A stretch of 64,000 nt of DNA from Sinosporangium album (GTDB lineage: Bacteria; Actinomycetota; Actinomycetes; Streptosporangiales; Streptosporangiaceae): the NCBI RefSeq assembly GCF_900100605.1, contig NZ_FNCN01000023.1, positions 36,402-100,401 of the forward strand, read 5' to 3'. The position numbers and the translations under genes are program-made. The first letter of the stretch is position 1, and each line of letters opens with the position of its first letter. Under the pieces are notes generated by a model. The model was not told the origin of the DNA, did not search any database, and saw only the letters and a list, made by a program, of their open reading frames with translations. Positions 1 to 8,327 of the stretch are shown here, one piece after another.

Positions 1-859
1 TCGACGCGCGGGCCGACGACGAACGCACGGCCGCGGAACGCACGGCCGACGAGCGCAGCCGCGCGAACTTCGCCCGCTCAAGTGCCGCCGCGCGCTGCCG
101 CGCCAGCCGGTCGGCCTTCGACCTGGCGGCGTCGAGCCGGTCCTCCAGGGCCTTCTTCTCCTTTTCGATGCGCTCGGTCTCCACGACCTGGCGCTCCACC
201 GCCTTCTGCGCCGTCACCTTGGCCTTCTCGGCGCGCTCTGTCGCCTCCCGGCGTTTTTCCACTGACTCGGTGGCCTGTCGGCGGAGAATGCCCATAATCT
301 CGTGGGCGTCGCTGAGCCGCTTGACGGTTTGGCTGCGTTCCCCGCCCATGTGCTCAAGGACGCTGGCGCGGTGGAGCATGCCGGCGACCCCGCCACCGCC
401 GGCCAGCAGAGCGATCAACGGCTCGTTGACGTCGATCCCGCCGTAGGACTCCGACGCGACGAGGGCGACCGCGCGCCGGGCCTCCTCCAGCTCCTGGCCC
501 GCCCCCACCAGCCGGTCCGCCGCGGCGCGCTCGGCACGCTCGGCGTCGCGGAGCCGGACGATCTCGCCGTTGTACGCCTCCACGAGCCGCCCGGCTTCGG
601 CCGCCAGGTCCTCCTTCTCGGCCAGGGCGGCGGCCAGGCGGGAGGACGCATCCCCCAGTTCCTTGCTGCTTTCGCGTACGGCGGCGCGGGCGTCGGCCAC
701 GTCGCTCGGGGTGGGGTTCGCCCTCAGCGCGGCGGCCGGCGCGGTCGACGCGTCGGCGGCCGACGCCATCGTCACCAGACAGGCGGCCAGGCTCCCGGAC
801 ACCAACCTGCCGGACAGAACCCGTCGCCGTTGTGCGGTGCCCCTCTCGGCGAAGCGCAT
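1..859 (-). CDS. RipA/NlpC-P60-type secreted coiled-coil protein, N-terminal part (cut by window edge)
   Basis: An open frame runs leftward from an ATG at 859 off the window edge (286 codons, no stop), so the gene is partial. GAAGGGGG lies just upstream of the ATG. Residues 1-37 form a basic N-terminus (RRR at 11-13) and a hydrophobic stretch ending near ASAADA, read as a signal peptide. The rest is rich in Ala, Glu, Arg and Lys with heptad-like spacing (KRREATERAEKAKVTAQKAV), a long coiled coil. This is the N-terminal design of actinobacterial RipA-like peptidoglycan endopeptidases, whose NlpC/P60 domain sits at the C-terminus. That domain would lie outside the window, so the enzymatic call is inference. 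Another secreted coiled-coil protein is possible. Confidence 0.7.
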   Translation of the reverse strand, partial: MRFAERGTAQRRRVLSGRLVSGSLAACLVTMASAADASTAPAAALRANPTPSDVADARAAVRESSKELGDASSRLAAALAEKEDLAAEAGRLVEAYNGEIVRLRDAERAERAAADRLVGAGQELEEARRAVALVASESYGGIDVNEPLIALLAGGGGVAGMLHRASVLEHMGGERSQTVKRLSDAHEIMGILRRQATESVEKRREATERAEKAKVTAQKAVERQVVETERIEKEKKALEDRLDAARSKADRLARQRAAALERAKFARLRSSAVRSAAVRSSSARAS

Positions 860-881
860 ACGTCCCCCTTCACCACCCGTG

Positions 882-896
882 TGTCGCTATGCGACA
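882..896. promoter_or_regulatory. Palindrome in the leader of the RipA-like gene
   Basis: A perfect inverted repeat TGTCGC-TAT-GCGACA lies 23 bp upstream of the ATG at 859. It may be an operator or a small RNA hairpin just before the ribosome-binding site. No regulator can be assigned. Confidence 0.3.
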
Positions 897-1036
897 AACG
901 ATGACCCAATGCACACGGTTCCCCTGGATAACATTCCGTACACATGTTTCTTACTTAACGTAGTCATCACAGGTAGTTGGCATAACCGCGAAGGTTGGGG
1001 GGAACTCACGCCCTTTGAATGGATCGGGCGGCGAGG

Positions 1037-2611
1037 CTAGGCCGCGGTCTGCTCGGGCGTACCCGTGGGGGGCTCGCCACCACTGGCGGACGGCTGTGCC
1101 GTACCCGGCTCGTCCGTGGGCTTGTCGGTGGGCTTGTCCGTCGGCTTCTCGGTCGGCTCCTCGGCGGGGGGCTGCGTGGGCTTCTCGGAAGGCGTGGGCT
1201 TCTCGCTCGGGGTGGGCCCGGTCGTCGGCGCCGACGTGGCGCCGCCAGGGCCCCCCGGATGCCTGGTCGGGGCGGATGTGGGGTGCGGCCGCGGGGTGTG
1301 CGGGCCTCCCTGGTGCTCGCGGCCCGGAGGCCCCTCGACCGGCGGCATCACGATGTCCGGCCCGAGGCCTCCGGGGTCGGTGATGGGCGGCACGGCATTC
1401 GGAACCCCCGTCGGGACGGGAAGCGGGCCCGGCGGGACCGGCCTCGCGCTGCCGACGGGGGCGGCCGGAGCGGCGGGGTCGGGCTGCGGGACGCCGGCGG
1501 GCCAGACGGCCCCCCCGCTCGGCCGCGGCGAGGCGCCCTCCCCGATGGGGTCGAGCACCAGCGATCCGTCACCCGCAGACGAATTCCACGGCACCCGGAT
1601 GCCCGGCGGCTCACCGGGCGCGGGGAAGGCGCCCGAGGCGATGCCCATGATGGCGCGGTCGGCGTCGAGGCCGAAGTGGTTGACGGTGAACGCCATGGTG
1701 GCTAGCGCGGCCACCGCCGCAGCAGCTCCGGCAAGCGCCTGAGACCGGCGACGGCTCCGAAAAACGGTCGGGACGGGAAAGCCGGCGGCGTCCAGCGCGC
1801 CCACACGTCGCGCGACATAACGCCGATAAGGCACCAGCTCCGGGTCCACAAAGCAGCTCATCACCCGCACGCGCAGCGACTCGGGCAGCACGACGGTGGG
1901 AAGCAGGTCGAACACCTTGGCCGGGGCGACCTGCCGCCCTCGGTGCCGGGCGCAGACGTCGCACCGGCCGAGGTGGCGGATCACCCGGTCGCGCATCTCT
2001 GGGCTCAACTCGCCGCTGAACCCGGTCAGGATGCGCGCCCGGCGAGGGCAGTCGAACGGCCCCCTGCGCGCGAGGATCTCCGCCGTCACCGCCTCACGCA
2101 GCCGGTCGCGGGCGCTCTCCAGCAGTGCCTCGGTCATGCGGTACGGCAGGCGCACGATCGCCGCGACCTCCGCCGGCGACATGCCGTGCCTGGAGGCGAG
2201 TTCGAGGACCTCGCGGTCCTCGGGCGTGAGACTGCGGACGGCGTCCCAGGCGATGATCCGCAGATCGGATTCGCCGGAGTCCTCACCAGAACCGGAACCG
2301 GACCCGGACCCGGAGACCACGACCGCGGAGACGCTCTCGGTTTCGTCTCCTCCCGCGGCCACCTGCCGCCGCATGCACTCGGCGCGGGCGAGCGCGTAGA
2401 TCCAGGGCCGGAAGCGGTCCGCGCCCGCGAGGGAGTGGATGCGGGCCTCGGCCGCGATCAGCGTGTCGCGCAGCGCGACCTGGGCGCTGTCCGCGCTGCC
2501 CAGGAGCGACCAGCAGTATCGATAGATGCTCTCAGCGCAGGAGTCGTAGAGTGCGGCGAGGGCACCCGGGTCGCGGGCGCGTAGAGCCTCGACCAGGACG
2601 CTGTCATTCAT
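1037..2611 (-). CDS. ECF sigma factor fused to zinc-finger anti-sigma segment and membrane anchor
   Basis: 524 aa. Residues 1-85 resemble sigma region 2 (AALYDSCAESIYRYCWSLLG) and 120-175 resemble region 4 with its helix-turn-helix (LTPEDREVLELASRHGMSPA). They are joined by a flexible SGSGSGSGSG linker near residue 100. Then comes an H-x3-C-x2-C zinc motif (H213, C217, C220; HLGRCDVC) typical of ZAS anti-sigma factors, a hydrophobic segment at about 291-313, and a Pro/Thr/Glu/Lys-rich tail with TEKPTDKPTDKPTDEP. By topology the sigma part would be cytoplasmic and the tail extracytoplasmic. The fusion suggests a membrane-held sigma factor carrying its own inhibitor; a released or cleaved form would be needed for activity. 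That mechanism is inference. The gene lies just upstream of the cell-wall hydrolase. Confidence 0.8.
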   Translation of the reverse strand: MNDSVLVEALRARDPGALAALYDSCAESIYRYCWSLLGSADSAQVALRDTLIAAEARIHSLAGADRFRPWIYALARAECMRRQVAAGGDETESVSAVVVSGSGSGSGSGEDSGESDLRIIAWDAVRSLTPEDREVLELASRHGMSPAEVAAIVRLPYRMTEALLESARDRLREAVTAEILARRGPFDCPRRARILTGFSGELSPEMRDRVIRHLGRCDVCARHRGRQVAPAKVFDLLPTVVLPESLRVRVMSCFVDPELVPYRRYVARRVGALDAAGFPVPTVFRSRRRSQALAGAAAAVAALATMAFTVNHFGLDADRAIMGIASGAFPAPGEPPGIRVPWNSSAGDGSLVLDPIGEGASPRPSGGAVWPAGVPQPDPAAPAAPVGSARPVPPGPLPVPTGVPNAVPPITDPGGLGPDIVMPPVEGPPGREHQGGPHTPRPHPTSAPTRHPGGPGGATSAPTTGPTPSEKPTPSEKPTQPPAEEPTEKPTDKPTDKPTDEPGTAQPSASGGEPPTGTPEQTAA

Positions 2612-2614
2612 GTG

Positions 2615-2634
2615 ACCGACAGTAAACGGTCGGT
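2615..2634. promoter_or_regulatory. Inverted repeat immediately upstream of the sigma gene
   Basis: ACCGAC-(8 nt)-GTCGGT forms a perfect inverted repeat ending 4 bp before the ATG of the sigma-factor gene. Its left arm contains ACTGTCGGT on the minus strand, the same 9-mer as in the two direct repeats at 2750-2801. It is a plausible operator. Confidence 0.35.
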
Positions 2635-2749
2635 AACTCGTAGTTCCAGCGATTCTCTAAGTCTTACATGAGCTGTGATTGTGATGTCATGCTCGGCGCA
2701 AGTGCCATTGCCATCCAGAAATGCACTGTTTTTCGCCTTTTATGCGCAC

Positions 2750-2801
2750 TTATTGGAGCAACACTGTCGGTGCGGTCCCTTATCTGAGCAACACTGTCGG
2801 T
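2750..2801. repeat. Two 22-bp direct repeats with 30-bp periodicity
   Basis: The core GAGCAACACTGTCGGT occurs twice (units 2750-2771 and 2780-2801), each preceded by TTAT. The 30-bp period equals about three helical turns. The pair lies between the stop of the lipoprotein gene (2816) and the start of the sigma gene (2611), so it could be a transcription-factor site for the sigma gene or a remnant of a mobile-element end. Confidence 0.6.
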
Positions 2802-2815
2802 AGGGGCTCGTTCGC

Positions 2816-3658
2816 CTAGGGCGCGACGGGAAGCGCCTGACGTCCGCGGTCCCGCGAGAAGGGAGCCGTGGTCGGTTTGACCGTGTGCACGGGCTTCACC
2901 CCGCCGAGCGCCAGCTCCTCGTACGGCTTGCCCGTAGACCCCCACGTGCGCGCCACGATCTCGGTGTTACCCACCGCCGCCTTCGCGGGCAGGCCCTCCA
3001 CGCTCAGGATGAAACGCGGACGCCCTCCGGCACCCACGTTGTCCACGAACGTGGTGCCGCCGCCCAGCAACTTGCCCGCCGGGTCACGCACCAAAGCCGT
3101 CACCACCAGGCTGCTCGCCGCGAGATTGTACGGATTGGAGATGCGACCGGTCACAAGGAAAGTGCCGTTCTGCTGGCGTATGACCTTCGAGTCGGTCACG
3201 GGAAAAGGCCGGAAAGACGAGGGCACCCGCTCCGCCTTGCGCCACTGCGCCGGACGGAACTCGATCGTCACCTTCTCCGGCTTCTGCGCGGCGACCACCT
3301 GACCGCTGAACGGCAGCGAACCCGACGGCGGCACGGCGTCGAGCGGCTGGTCCATCCTGACCACCTGCTTGCCCTTGGAGTCCTTGCCCACGACCGTGGC
3401 GACGATCTGCTCGCCGAAATGCCACTGGTTATCGTTGCCCAGCACTCCGGCCCAGTTGACGACGTAGGTGTCGCCGGACTTGACGATCGACGACGTCTGG
3501 TCGCGCAGCGCGAGGGGGCGAAGCTCCGGCGCTGGCTTCTCCTCACTCGAACACCCGACGACGGTAAGAGCCGACAGCGCCACCGCGCCAACGGCCACGA
3601 CACGGACGACACCGGCCGGCTGAGCGCCGGAGACCACAGGAAAGCGCAGGTTCACCAT
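2816..3658 (-). CDS. Lipoprotein of unknown function (FxLYD-like C-terminal half)
   Basis: 280 aa. A signal peptide with lipobox (LTVVGC, Cys at about residue 36) predicts attachment to the outer face of the membrane. Residues 150-250 contain the pattern of an FxLYD-type beta-sandwich: TFLVTGRISNPYNLAASSLV followed by a conserved VTALVRDPAGKLLGGGTTFV strand set. Such domains are found in secreted lipoproteins and often bind or present other surface molecules; the role here is unknown. The next gene upstream is the ABC-F ATPase more than 230 bp away, so the gene is probably a separate transcript. Confidence 0.75.
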   Translation of the reverse strand: MVNLRFPVVSGAQPAGVVRVVAVGAVALSALTVVGCSSEEKPAPELRPLALRDQTSSIVKSGDTYVVNWAGVLGNDNQWHFGEQIVATVVGKDSKGKQVVRMDQPLDAVPPSGSLPFSGQVVAAQKPEKVTIEFRPAQWRKAERVPSSFRPFPVTDSKVIRQQNGTFLVTGRISNPYNLAASSLVVTALVRDPAGKLLGGGTTFVDNVGAGGRPRFILSVEGLPAKAAVGNTEIVARTWGSTGKPYEELALGGVKPVHTVKPTTAPFSRDRGRQALPVAP

Positions 3659-3736
3659 GCCGTCTTAACCCGCCCGTGGCATCCGGGCATTGTGACACGC
3701 GGGCGAACGGCGCAGCCTTTACCTCGCGGGCCGCCC

Positions 3737-3787
3737 CGACCTCGCCGCCCCGACCTCGCCGCCCCGACCTCGCCGCCCCGACCTCGC
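3737..3787. repeat. 14-bp tandem repeat (about 3.6 copies)
   Basis: The unit CGACCTCGCCGCCC is repeated head to tail at 3737, 3751, 3765 and, partially, 3779. It fills most of the gap between the lipoprotein start (3658) and the ABC-F stop (3892). No gene is supported here. Confidence 0.8.
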
Positions 3788-3891
3788 GGCACCGACCGGA
3801 CGGCGAGAACGGCCCGGGCCACGATCGCGATCCCGGACCACGGCCGACGGCGCGGCTCGTAGGCGCGGGCCGTAGGCGCGGCTCGTCGCGG

Positions 3892-5502
3892 TCAGCGGGG
3901 ACGGACGACCCGGGACTCGTCCCACACCGGCTCGGCGGCCTCGTAGACGCGGCCGTCGGCCCCGAACACCAGGAAGCGGTCGAAGTCCGCCGCGAACCAG
4001 CGGTCGTGGGTGACCGCGATCACCGTGCCGTCGAAGCCGGCCAGGCCGTCCTGGAGCGCCTCGGCGCTCGCCAGGTCGAGGTTGTCGGTCGGCTCGTCCA
4101 ACAGCAGCAGCGTCGCCCCTGACAGTTCGAGCAGCAGGATCTGAAGCCTGGCCTGCTGGCCCCCCGACAAGGTCTCGAAACGCTGCTCGGCGACGGCGCC
4201 GGCCAGCTCGTAGCGGGCCAGCGCCTTCATCGCCTCGTTCTTGAGCCGGGCGTGCTCGGTCATGACGATCTCGCACGGCGTGCGGCCCCGCAGGTCCGGA
4301 CGCGCGTGGGTCTGGGCGAAATGCCCTGGCACCACCCTGGCCCCAAGGAGCGCCGTGCCCGTCCGCCGGATGTCCTCACCGGCGAGCAGCCGCAGAAAAT
4401 GGGACTTCCCCGAGCCGTTGGAGCCGAGGACCGCGATGCGTTCGCCGTACCAGATCTCGGCGTCGAACGGCTTCATCAGGCCCGTCAGCTCGAGGTCCTC
4501 GCAGACCACCGCCCGTTTGCCGGTGCGCCCGCCGCGCAGGCGCATCCTGATGTTCTGCTCCTTCGGCGCCACCTCCGGCGGCCCCGCCTCCTCGAACCGG
4601 CGCAGCCGCGTCTGCGCGGCGTGGTAGGCCGGGGCCATGCCGTCGTTGTAGCTCGCCTTCTGCTTCAGCATGACGACCAGCCGCTTGAGCTTGGCGTGCT
4701 CCTCGTCCCAGCGGCGGCGCAGCTCGTCGAGCCGCTCGTTGCGCTCCTGGCGCGCCTGTGCGTAGGTCGCGAACCCGCCACCGTGGATCCACACGCTGCC
4801 CGACTCGACGGTGACGATGCGGTCCGCCGCGTTCGCCAGGAGCTGCCGGTCATGGCTCACCAGCACCACGGTCTTCGGCGTCTCCTTGAGCCGCTCCTCC
4901 AGCCAGACCTTCCCCGGCACGTCCAGGTAGTTGTCCGGCTCGTCGAGCAGCAGGGTCTGATCCGGCCCCCGGAGCAGCGCCTCCAGCGCCAGCCGCTTCT
5001 GCTCCCCGCCTGACAGCGTGTCCACCTCGCGGTATTTCACGTTGTCGTAGGGGACGCCGAGCGCGGCCACCGTGCAGGTGTCCCAGAGGACCTCGATGTC
5101 GTAGCCCCCGGCGTCGGTGTAGTCGGTGATGGCCTGCGCATAACGCATCTGCGTCTTCTCGTCGTCGCGCTCCATCATCGCGAGCTCCGCCCGGTGCAGC
5201 GCGCCCGCCGCCCCGCGCACCCCCGGCGGGGCCACCGAGAGCAGCAGGTCGTGCACCGTGCTGCCGTCGCGGACGGTGCCGATGAACTGCCGCATGACCC
5301 CGAGGCCCCCGGAACTCGCGACACTCCCCTCGATCGGCTGCAGATCCCCGGCGATCAGCCGCATCAACGTCGTCTTGCCCGCGCCGTTCGGCCCGACCAG
5401 CGCCGCCTTGGCGCCGTCGCCCACCCGGAACGACACGTCGTTCAAAAGCGGGCGGCCGTCGGGCAGCACGTAAACCAGATGCCCCACCTCGACGTGCCCC
5501 AC
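3892..5502 (-). CDS. ABC-F family ATPase (ribosome-associated type)
   Basis: 536 aa, the usual length for ABC-F proteins, with two nucleotide-binding domains and no membrane segments. NBD1 has Walker A GPNGAGKTT, signature LSGGEQKR and Walker B LLLDEPDNYLD. NBD2 has GSNGSGKS, LSGGQQAR and LLLLDEPTDNLD. The linker between them is charged and helical (RRRWDEEHAKLKRLVVMLKQ), as in factors that enter the ribosomal E site. ABC-F proteins either tune translation (EttA-like) or protect ribosomes from antibiotics; sequence alone does not decide between these. The start is a GTG at 5502 with AGGGGGC upstream. Confidence 0.9.
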   Translation of the reverse strand: MGHVEVGHLVYVLPDGRPLLNDVSFRVGDGAKAALVGPNGAGKTTLMRLIAGDLQPIEGSVASSGGLGVMRQFIGTVRDGSTVHDLLLSVAPPGVRGAAGALHRAELAMMERDDEKTQMRYAQAITDYTDAGGYDIEVLWDTCTVAALGVPYDNVKYREVDTLSGGEQKRLALEALLRGPDQTLLLDEPDNYLDVPGKVWLEERLKETPKTVVLVSHDRQLLANAADRIVTVESGSVWIHGGGFATYAQARQERNERLDELRRRWDEEHAKLKRLVVMLKQKASYNDGMAPAYHAAQTRLRRFEEAGPPEVAPKEQNIRMRLRGGRTGKRAVVCEDLELTGLMKPFDAEIWYGERIAVLGSNGSGKSHFLRLLAGEDIRRTGTALLGARVVPGHFAQTHARPDLRGRTPCEIVMTEHARLKNEAMKALARYELAGAVAEQRFETLSGGQQARLQILLLELSGATLLLLDEPTDNLDLASAEALQDGLAGFDGTVIAVTHDRWFAADFDRFLVFGADGRVYEAAEPVWDESRVVRPR

Positions 5503-5618
5503 GGTAGCCCCCTTGCCTTATCCCGCTGTCCCGCGGAGGTTATCGGCCCATCTCCCGTCGCCGCATCCCGATTTCGCGGCGCGGCCGGGCGCCCGGCCGC
5601 GCCGTACGGCCTGCGCCG

Positions 5619-6479
5619 CTATCGCGAGAAGCCCCGCACGGGCCGGGATTCGACCACCCAGATAGGCCCGTCCCCGCATTCGACCCGGACACCGCCCTCG
5701 TCCTCGGTGAGACTCGTGCGCTGGACCAGCACCTTTTCCCCGTTCACGTGTGCGAACGGCCCCAGCATTCCAAGCCCGAAGTAGAACGCGCGCACCTGGT
5801 TGTGGATGACCCGGGCCGGCCGCGCCCAGTCGATGCGGTCGAAGCCCGGCTCCATCGAACCCGCGTATGTGACGCGCGTCTCGTCCTGGCGCTCGCCTTT
5901 GTAACCGTCCAGCGCGTGGTCCAGCGCCTCGGCGACGAGCACCTCCATCGTCGGGGCGAGGATCGGCCACAGTTCGTTGAACGTGAGGAACTCCGGCAGC
6001 TCTATGCCCTCGCGCTGGACCACGACCCTTCCGGTGTCGATCCGCTCGTTCATCCAGTGGACCGTCATGCCGATGCTCGGATCGCCGTTGCGGATCGCCC
6101 ACTGCACCGGCGCGGGACCGCGATACTGCGGCAGCAGCGACGCGTGCACGTTGAGGATGCCGAGCTTCGGCGCCTCCAGCACCTGCTTCGGCAGTCGCCA
6201 GGAAAGGCCGCAGACGACGGCCACATCGATCTCATAGCCGCGAAGCGCCTGCGCCAGCCCTTCGGCGTTGCCCGGCAGCAGCAGGTCCACGTCCGAGGGA
6301 ATGCCGCCGAGGATATCGGTGACCTTGTCGCCCACATTGCGATAGCTGGCGCCGCCGGGCCGGCCCGACCGCCCGTTGATGTACACCACCGGCAGATTTC
6401 CGTTCTTCACGCACCCCCCATGCAGGGCGGCGAACACATCAGAACGGAAAGAAACCAGTGCTACCCGCAGTCCGGTCAT
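5619..6479 (-). CDS. Formyltransferase (methionyl-tRNA formyltransferase-like paralogue)
   Basis: 286 aa. The catalytic Asn-His-Asp set of 10-formyltetrahydrofolate-dependent formyltransferases is visible: NVHASLLPQYRGPAPVQWAI supplies Asn and His, and MNERIDTG supplies Asp. The C-terminal part (DRIDWARPARVIHNQVRAF) resembles the OB-fold region of Fmt. It is shorter than a typical Fmt (about 310 aa), and no peptide deformylase or rsmB neighbour is present. It is therefore probably a paralogue acting on a sugar nucleotide, a peptide or a specialised tRNA step. GGAGAAG precedes the ATG. Confidence 0.8.
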   Translation of the reverse strand: MTGLRVALVSFRSDVFAALHGGCVKNGNLPVVYINGRSGRPGGASYRNVGDKVTDILGGIPSDVDLLLPGNAEGLAQALRGYEIDVAVVCGLSWRLPKQVLEAPKLGILNVHASLLPQYRGPAPVQWAIRNGDPSIGMTVHWMNERIDTGRVVVQREGIELPEFLTFNELWPILAPTMEVLVAEALDHALDGYKGERQDETRVTYAGSMEPGFDRIDWARPARVIHNQVRAFYFGLGMLGPFAHVNGEKVLVQRTSLTEDEGGVRVECGDGPIWVVESRPVRGFSR

Positions 6480-6891
6480 CGCTTCTCCTCGGCCATGTAC
6501 TACGTGTGTTCACATACTTGGCGTATTTCGCTGAACCTCGTCGCTGGACGTTTTCGCCGACGTCTGCGGGCCGACCGCCACGCAGACTGTGGACGCCTTC
6601 GGATCGCCGCCGGTGCCCGCCAGGACCAGGTCGAGGCGCTGCCGCTGCGGTGTCCGGCTGTGTGGATGGTGTCGATTTCCCTGGAGGGGATTGGGCGACT
6701 AACGTATACGTGACGGCCATGACAGGGCGATCTGACAACCGTGAAATCTGTTCGTTTCCTCGCCGAATTCATAAAGTCCCTGGATGAACTCTCTCCTCTC
6801 CTTGACACCGTCTCTACCTCCGGAGTGGACGGCGCCCCCCATGAGCGGGCGATTCCCGATGCGGTTTTCCCGGATGGAGGGCATTGCCGCT
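6480..6891. other. Intergenic region
   Basis: About 410 bp between the formyltransferase start (6479) and the end of the frameshifted methyltransferase gene (6892). It must hold the formyltransferase promoter. No gene, RNA or clear terminator was recognised. Confidence 0.4.
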
Positions 6892-8135
6892 TCACCGTGG
6901 AGACGGGTGGCTTTTGGGAAATCTGGGCGGAGGGCCGAAGGCGGTGAGGCAGAGCCGGGCGATGTGGTTGACGCCGGGGAGCAGGAGCAGCCAGCCGAGC
7001 ATGGCCCAGCCGAGGTGCAGGTGGCCGGTGAGATGGGCGAAGGCGGTGACGCCTTCGGCGTGGAGGCCGTCGGCGCGGGTGTAGGTGATGCGGCGCAGGC
7101 CGGCGGGATGGCTTTCGGCGGGCAGGATGGCGAGGTTGACGGGGTTGCGGCGGGCCGTCCACGTGGCCCGGGGTGGCATTGGGGGCAGGTGCGGGCGATG
7201 TAGACGGTGGCCGGGGGGATGCCGTCGTGGGGGCGTAGGCGCGGGATCCAGGGGCGGGTCCGGGCGCGGTAGGTGTCCCAGGCGGTGCCGTACATCGTGC
7301 GCAGTTGGTCGTTCTCGTGCCAGGCGGCGAGGCCGGCGCCGTAGGCGACGCCGGAGACGGCGGCGGCGAGGAAGCGGATGTCCAGTGGGGCGAGGGCGAG
7401 GAAGCCCAGCGTCATGGACACCTGCATAGGGTTGCGGACAAAGCCATACGGTCCCCCGGTGACCAGGCGTTTCGGCGGGTCGTACGGCAAAGGCGTGCCG
7501 TGGCCGCTCACCGCGAACTCGCGTACGGCGGCCAGCCCGAGCAGGGCCGGTACGGCGAATGCCTGGGCCGCGAGGCTGAGCGCCCACGCCGGGCGGCTCC
7601 ACAGTCCGGCGAGGGCCGCGGGCAAGGCGACGGCGAGCCCTCCGGCGAGGATGACCTGGAGCGCGACGCGGAGGCGCAGCCGTACGTCGCGGACGGTCCA
7701 GCGGGCGAGGAGCAGCCCGGGAATGAGGGAGGCGGTGATGGCCGCGGCTTCGCCGTACAGCCAGTCGGGGCCGAGGGTGACGACGGGGGCGGCGAGCGGC
7801 ATGAAGCCGAGGTCGATCCAGGCGAACGCGGCAGCGGTGAGCGGGACGGGAAGGTTCAGGGTGGTGTGGGCGGGGATGGCGCCCCAGAGGAGCGCCCATC
7901 CGAGCAGGAGGTCGACGGGTATTCCGGCGACGACGGCCCCTTCCGCAGTGAACGTCCACCAGCCGAGTCTGAGGGCGAGGGTGTTGACGAGGGCGAGAGC
8001 GAGGAGGTTCCACGCGGTGGCAAGGATGACGGCGGCGATGTCGCGGTGGCCCGGTCTGCGGAGGGAGAACGACAGCGCGAGTCCCGCTATCGGAACGAAC
8101 ACGGCGAGCCCCCGAATGACCGCCGGGTCGTTCAT
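6892..8135 (-). pseudogene. Isoprenylcysteine-methyltransferase-like membrane protein fused to DCC-type thiol domain, frameshifted
   Basis: The N-terminal part (about 320 residues from ATG 8135) has many hydrophobic segments and an ICMT/PEMT-type motif (GGPYGFVRNPMQVSMTLGFL ... YRARTRPW) used by membrane methyltransferases with S-adenosylmethionine. After TCPQC (a CxxC pair) the frame degrades into Pro/Ser/Thr codons. The minus-1 frame then reads sensibly (ARRNPVNLAILPAESHP ... GLHAEGVTAFAHLTGHL) to a stop at 6892 and resembles a DCC/DUF393 thiol-oxidoreductase tail. Adding one C to the run at 7170-7173 restores a single frame. The lesion is either a true frameshift or a sequencing error. The DCC assignment is moderate. 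Confidence 0.6.
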
Positions 8136-8222
8136 GCGGTGAACGTCTTCGCCAGGTAGTCCGCGGCCTCGCCGACGGCGAAGCGCTGGAGAGGTCCGAT
8201 TTGAGCGCCGAGCTTTGAGCGC

Positions 8223-8261
8223 CGAACGGGCGCGCGTCGATGGTGGACGCGCGCCCGTTCG
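8223..8261. terminator. Strong hairpin, 16-bp stem
   Basis: CGAACGGGCGCGCGTC and its perfect complement flank a 7-nt loop. It lies between the LuxR gene (stop 8729) and the methyltransferase gene (start 8135), both on the minus strand. No U-tract follows, as is common for actinomycete terminators. Confidence 0.6.
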
Positions 8262-8273
8262 TCATGCCCGGGC

Positions 8274-8312
8274 CGCGTGGCCGGCCCGGCCCCTCGACGG
8301 GCCGGCCACGCG
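8274..8312. terminator. Second strong hairpin, 15-bp stem
   Basis: CGCGTGGCCGGCCCG pairs with CGGGCCGGCCACGCG across a 9-nt loop. It sits 12 bp from the first hairpin. Together they form a tandem terminator or boundary element beside the 9-bp repeat island. Confidence 0.6.
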
Positions 8313-8327
8313 AACCAGGCACACAAA

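Noticed and set aside
302..904. Plus-strand open frame opposite the RipA-like gene
   Set aside because: It mirrors the minus-strand gene and has no ribosome site or domain; the minus frame has a signal peptide and coiled coil.
2664..2945. Minus-strand 93-aa frame between the sigma and lipoprotein genes
   Set aside because: Overlaps the lipoprotein gene, contains the direct repeats, and shows no coding character.
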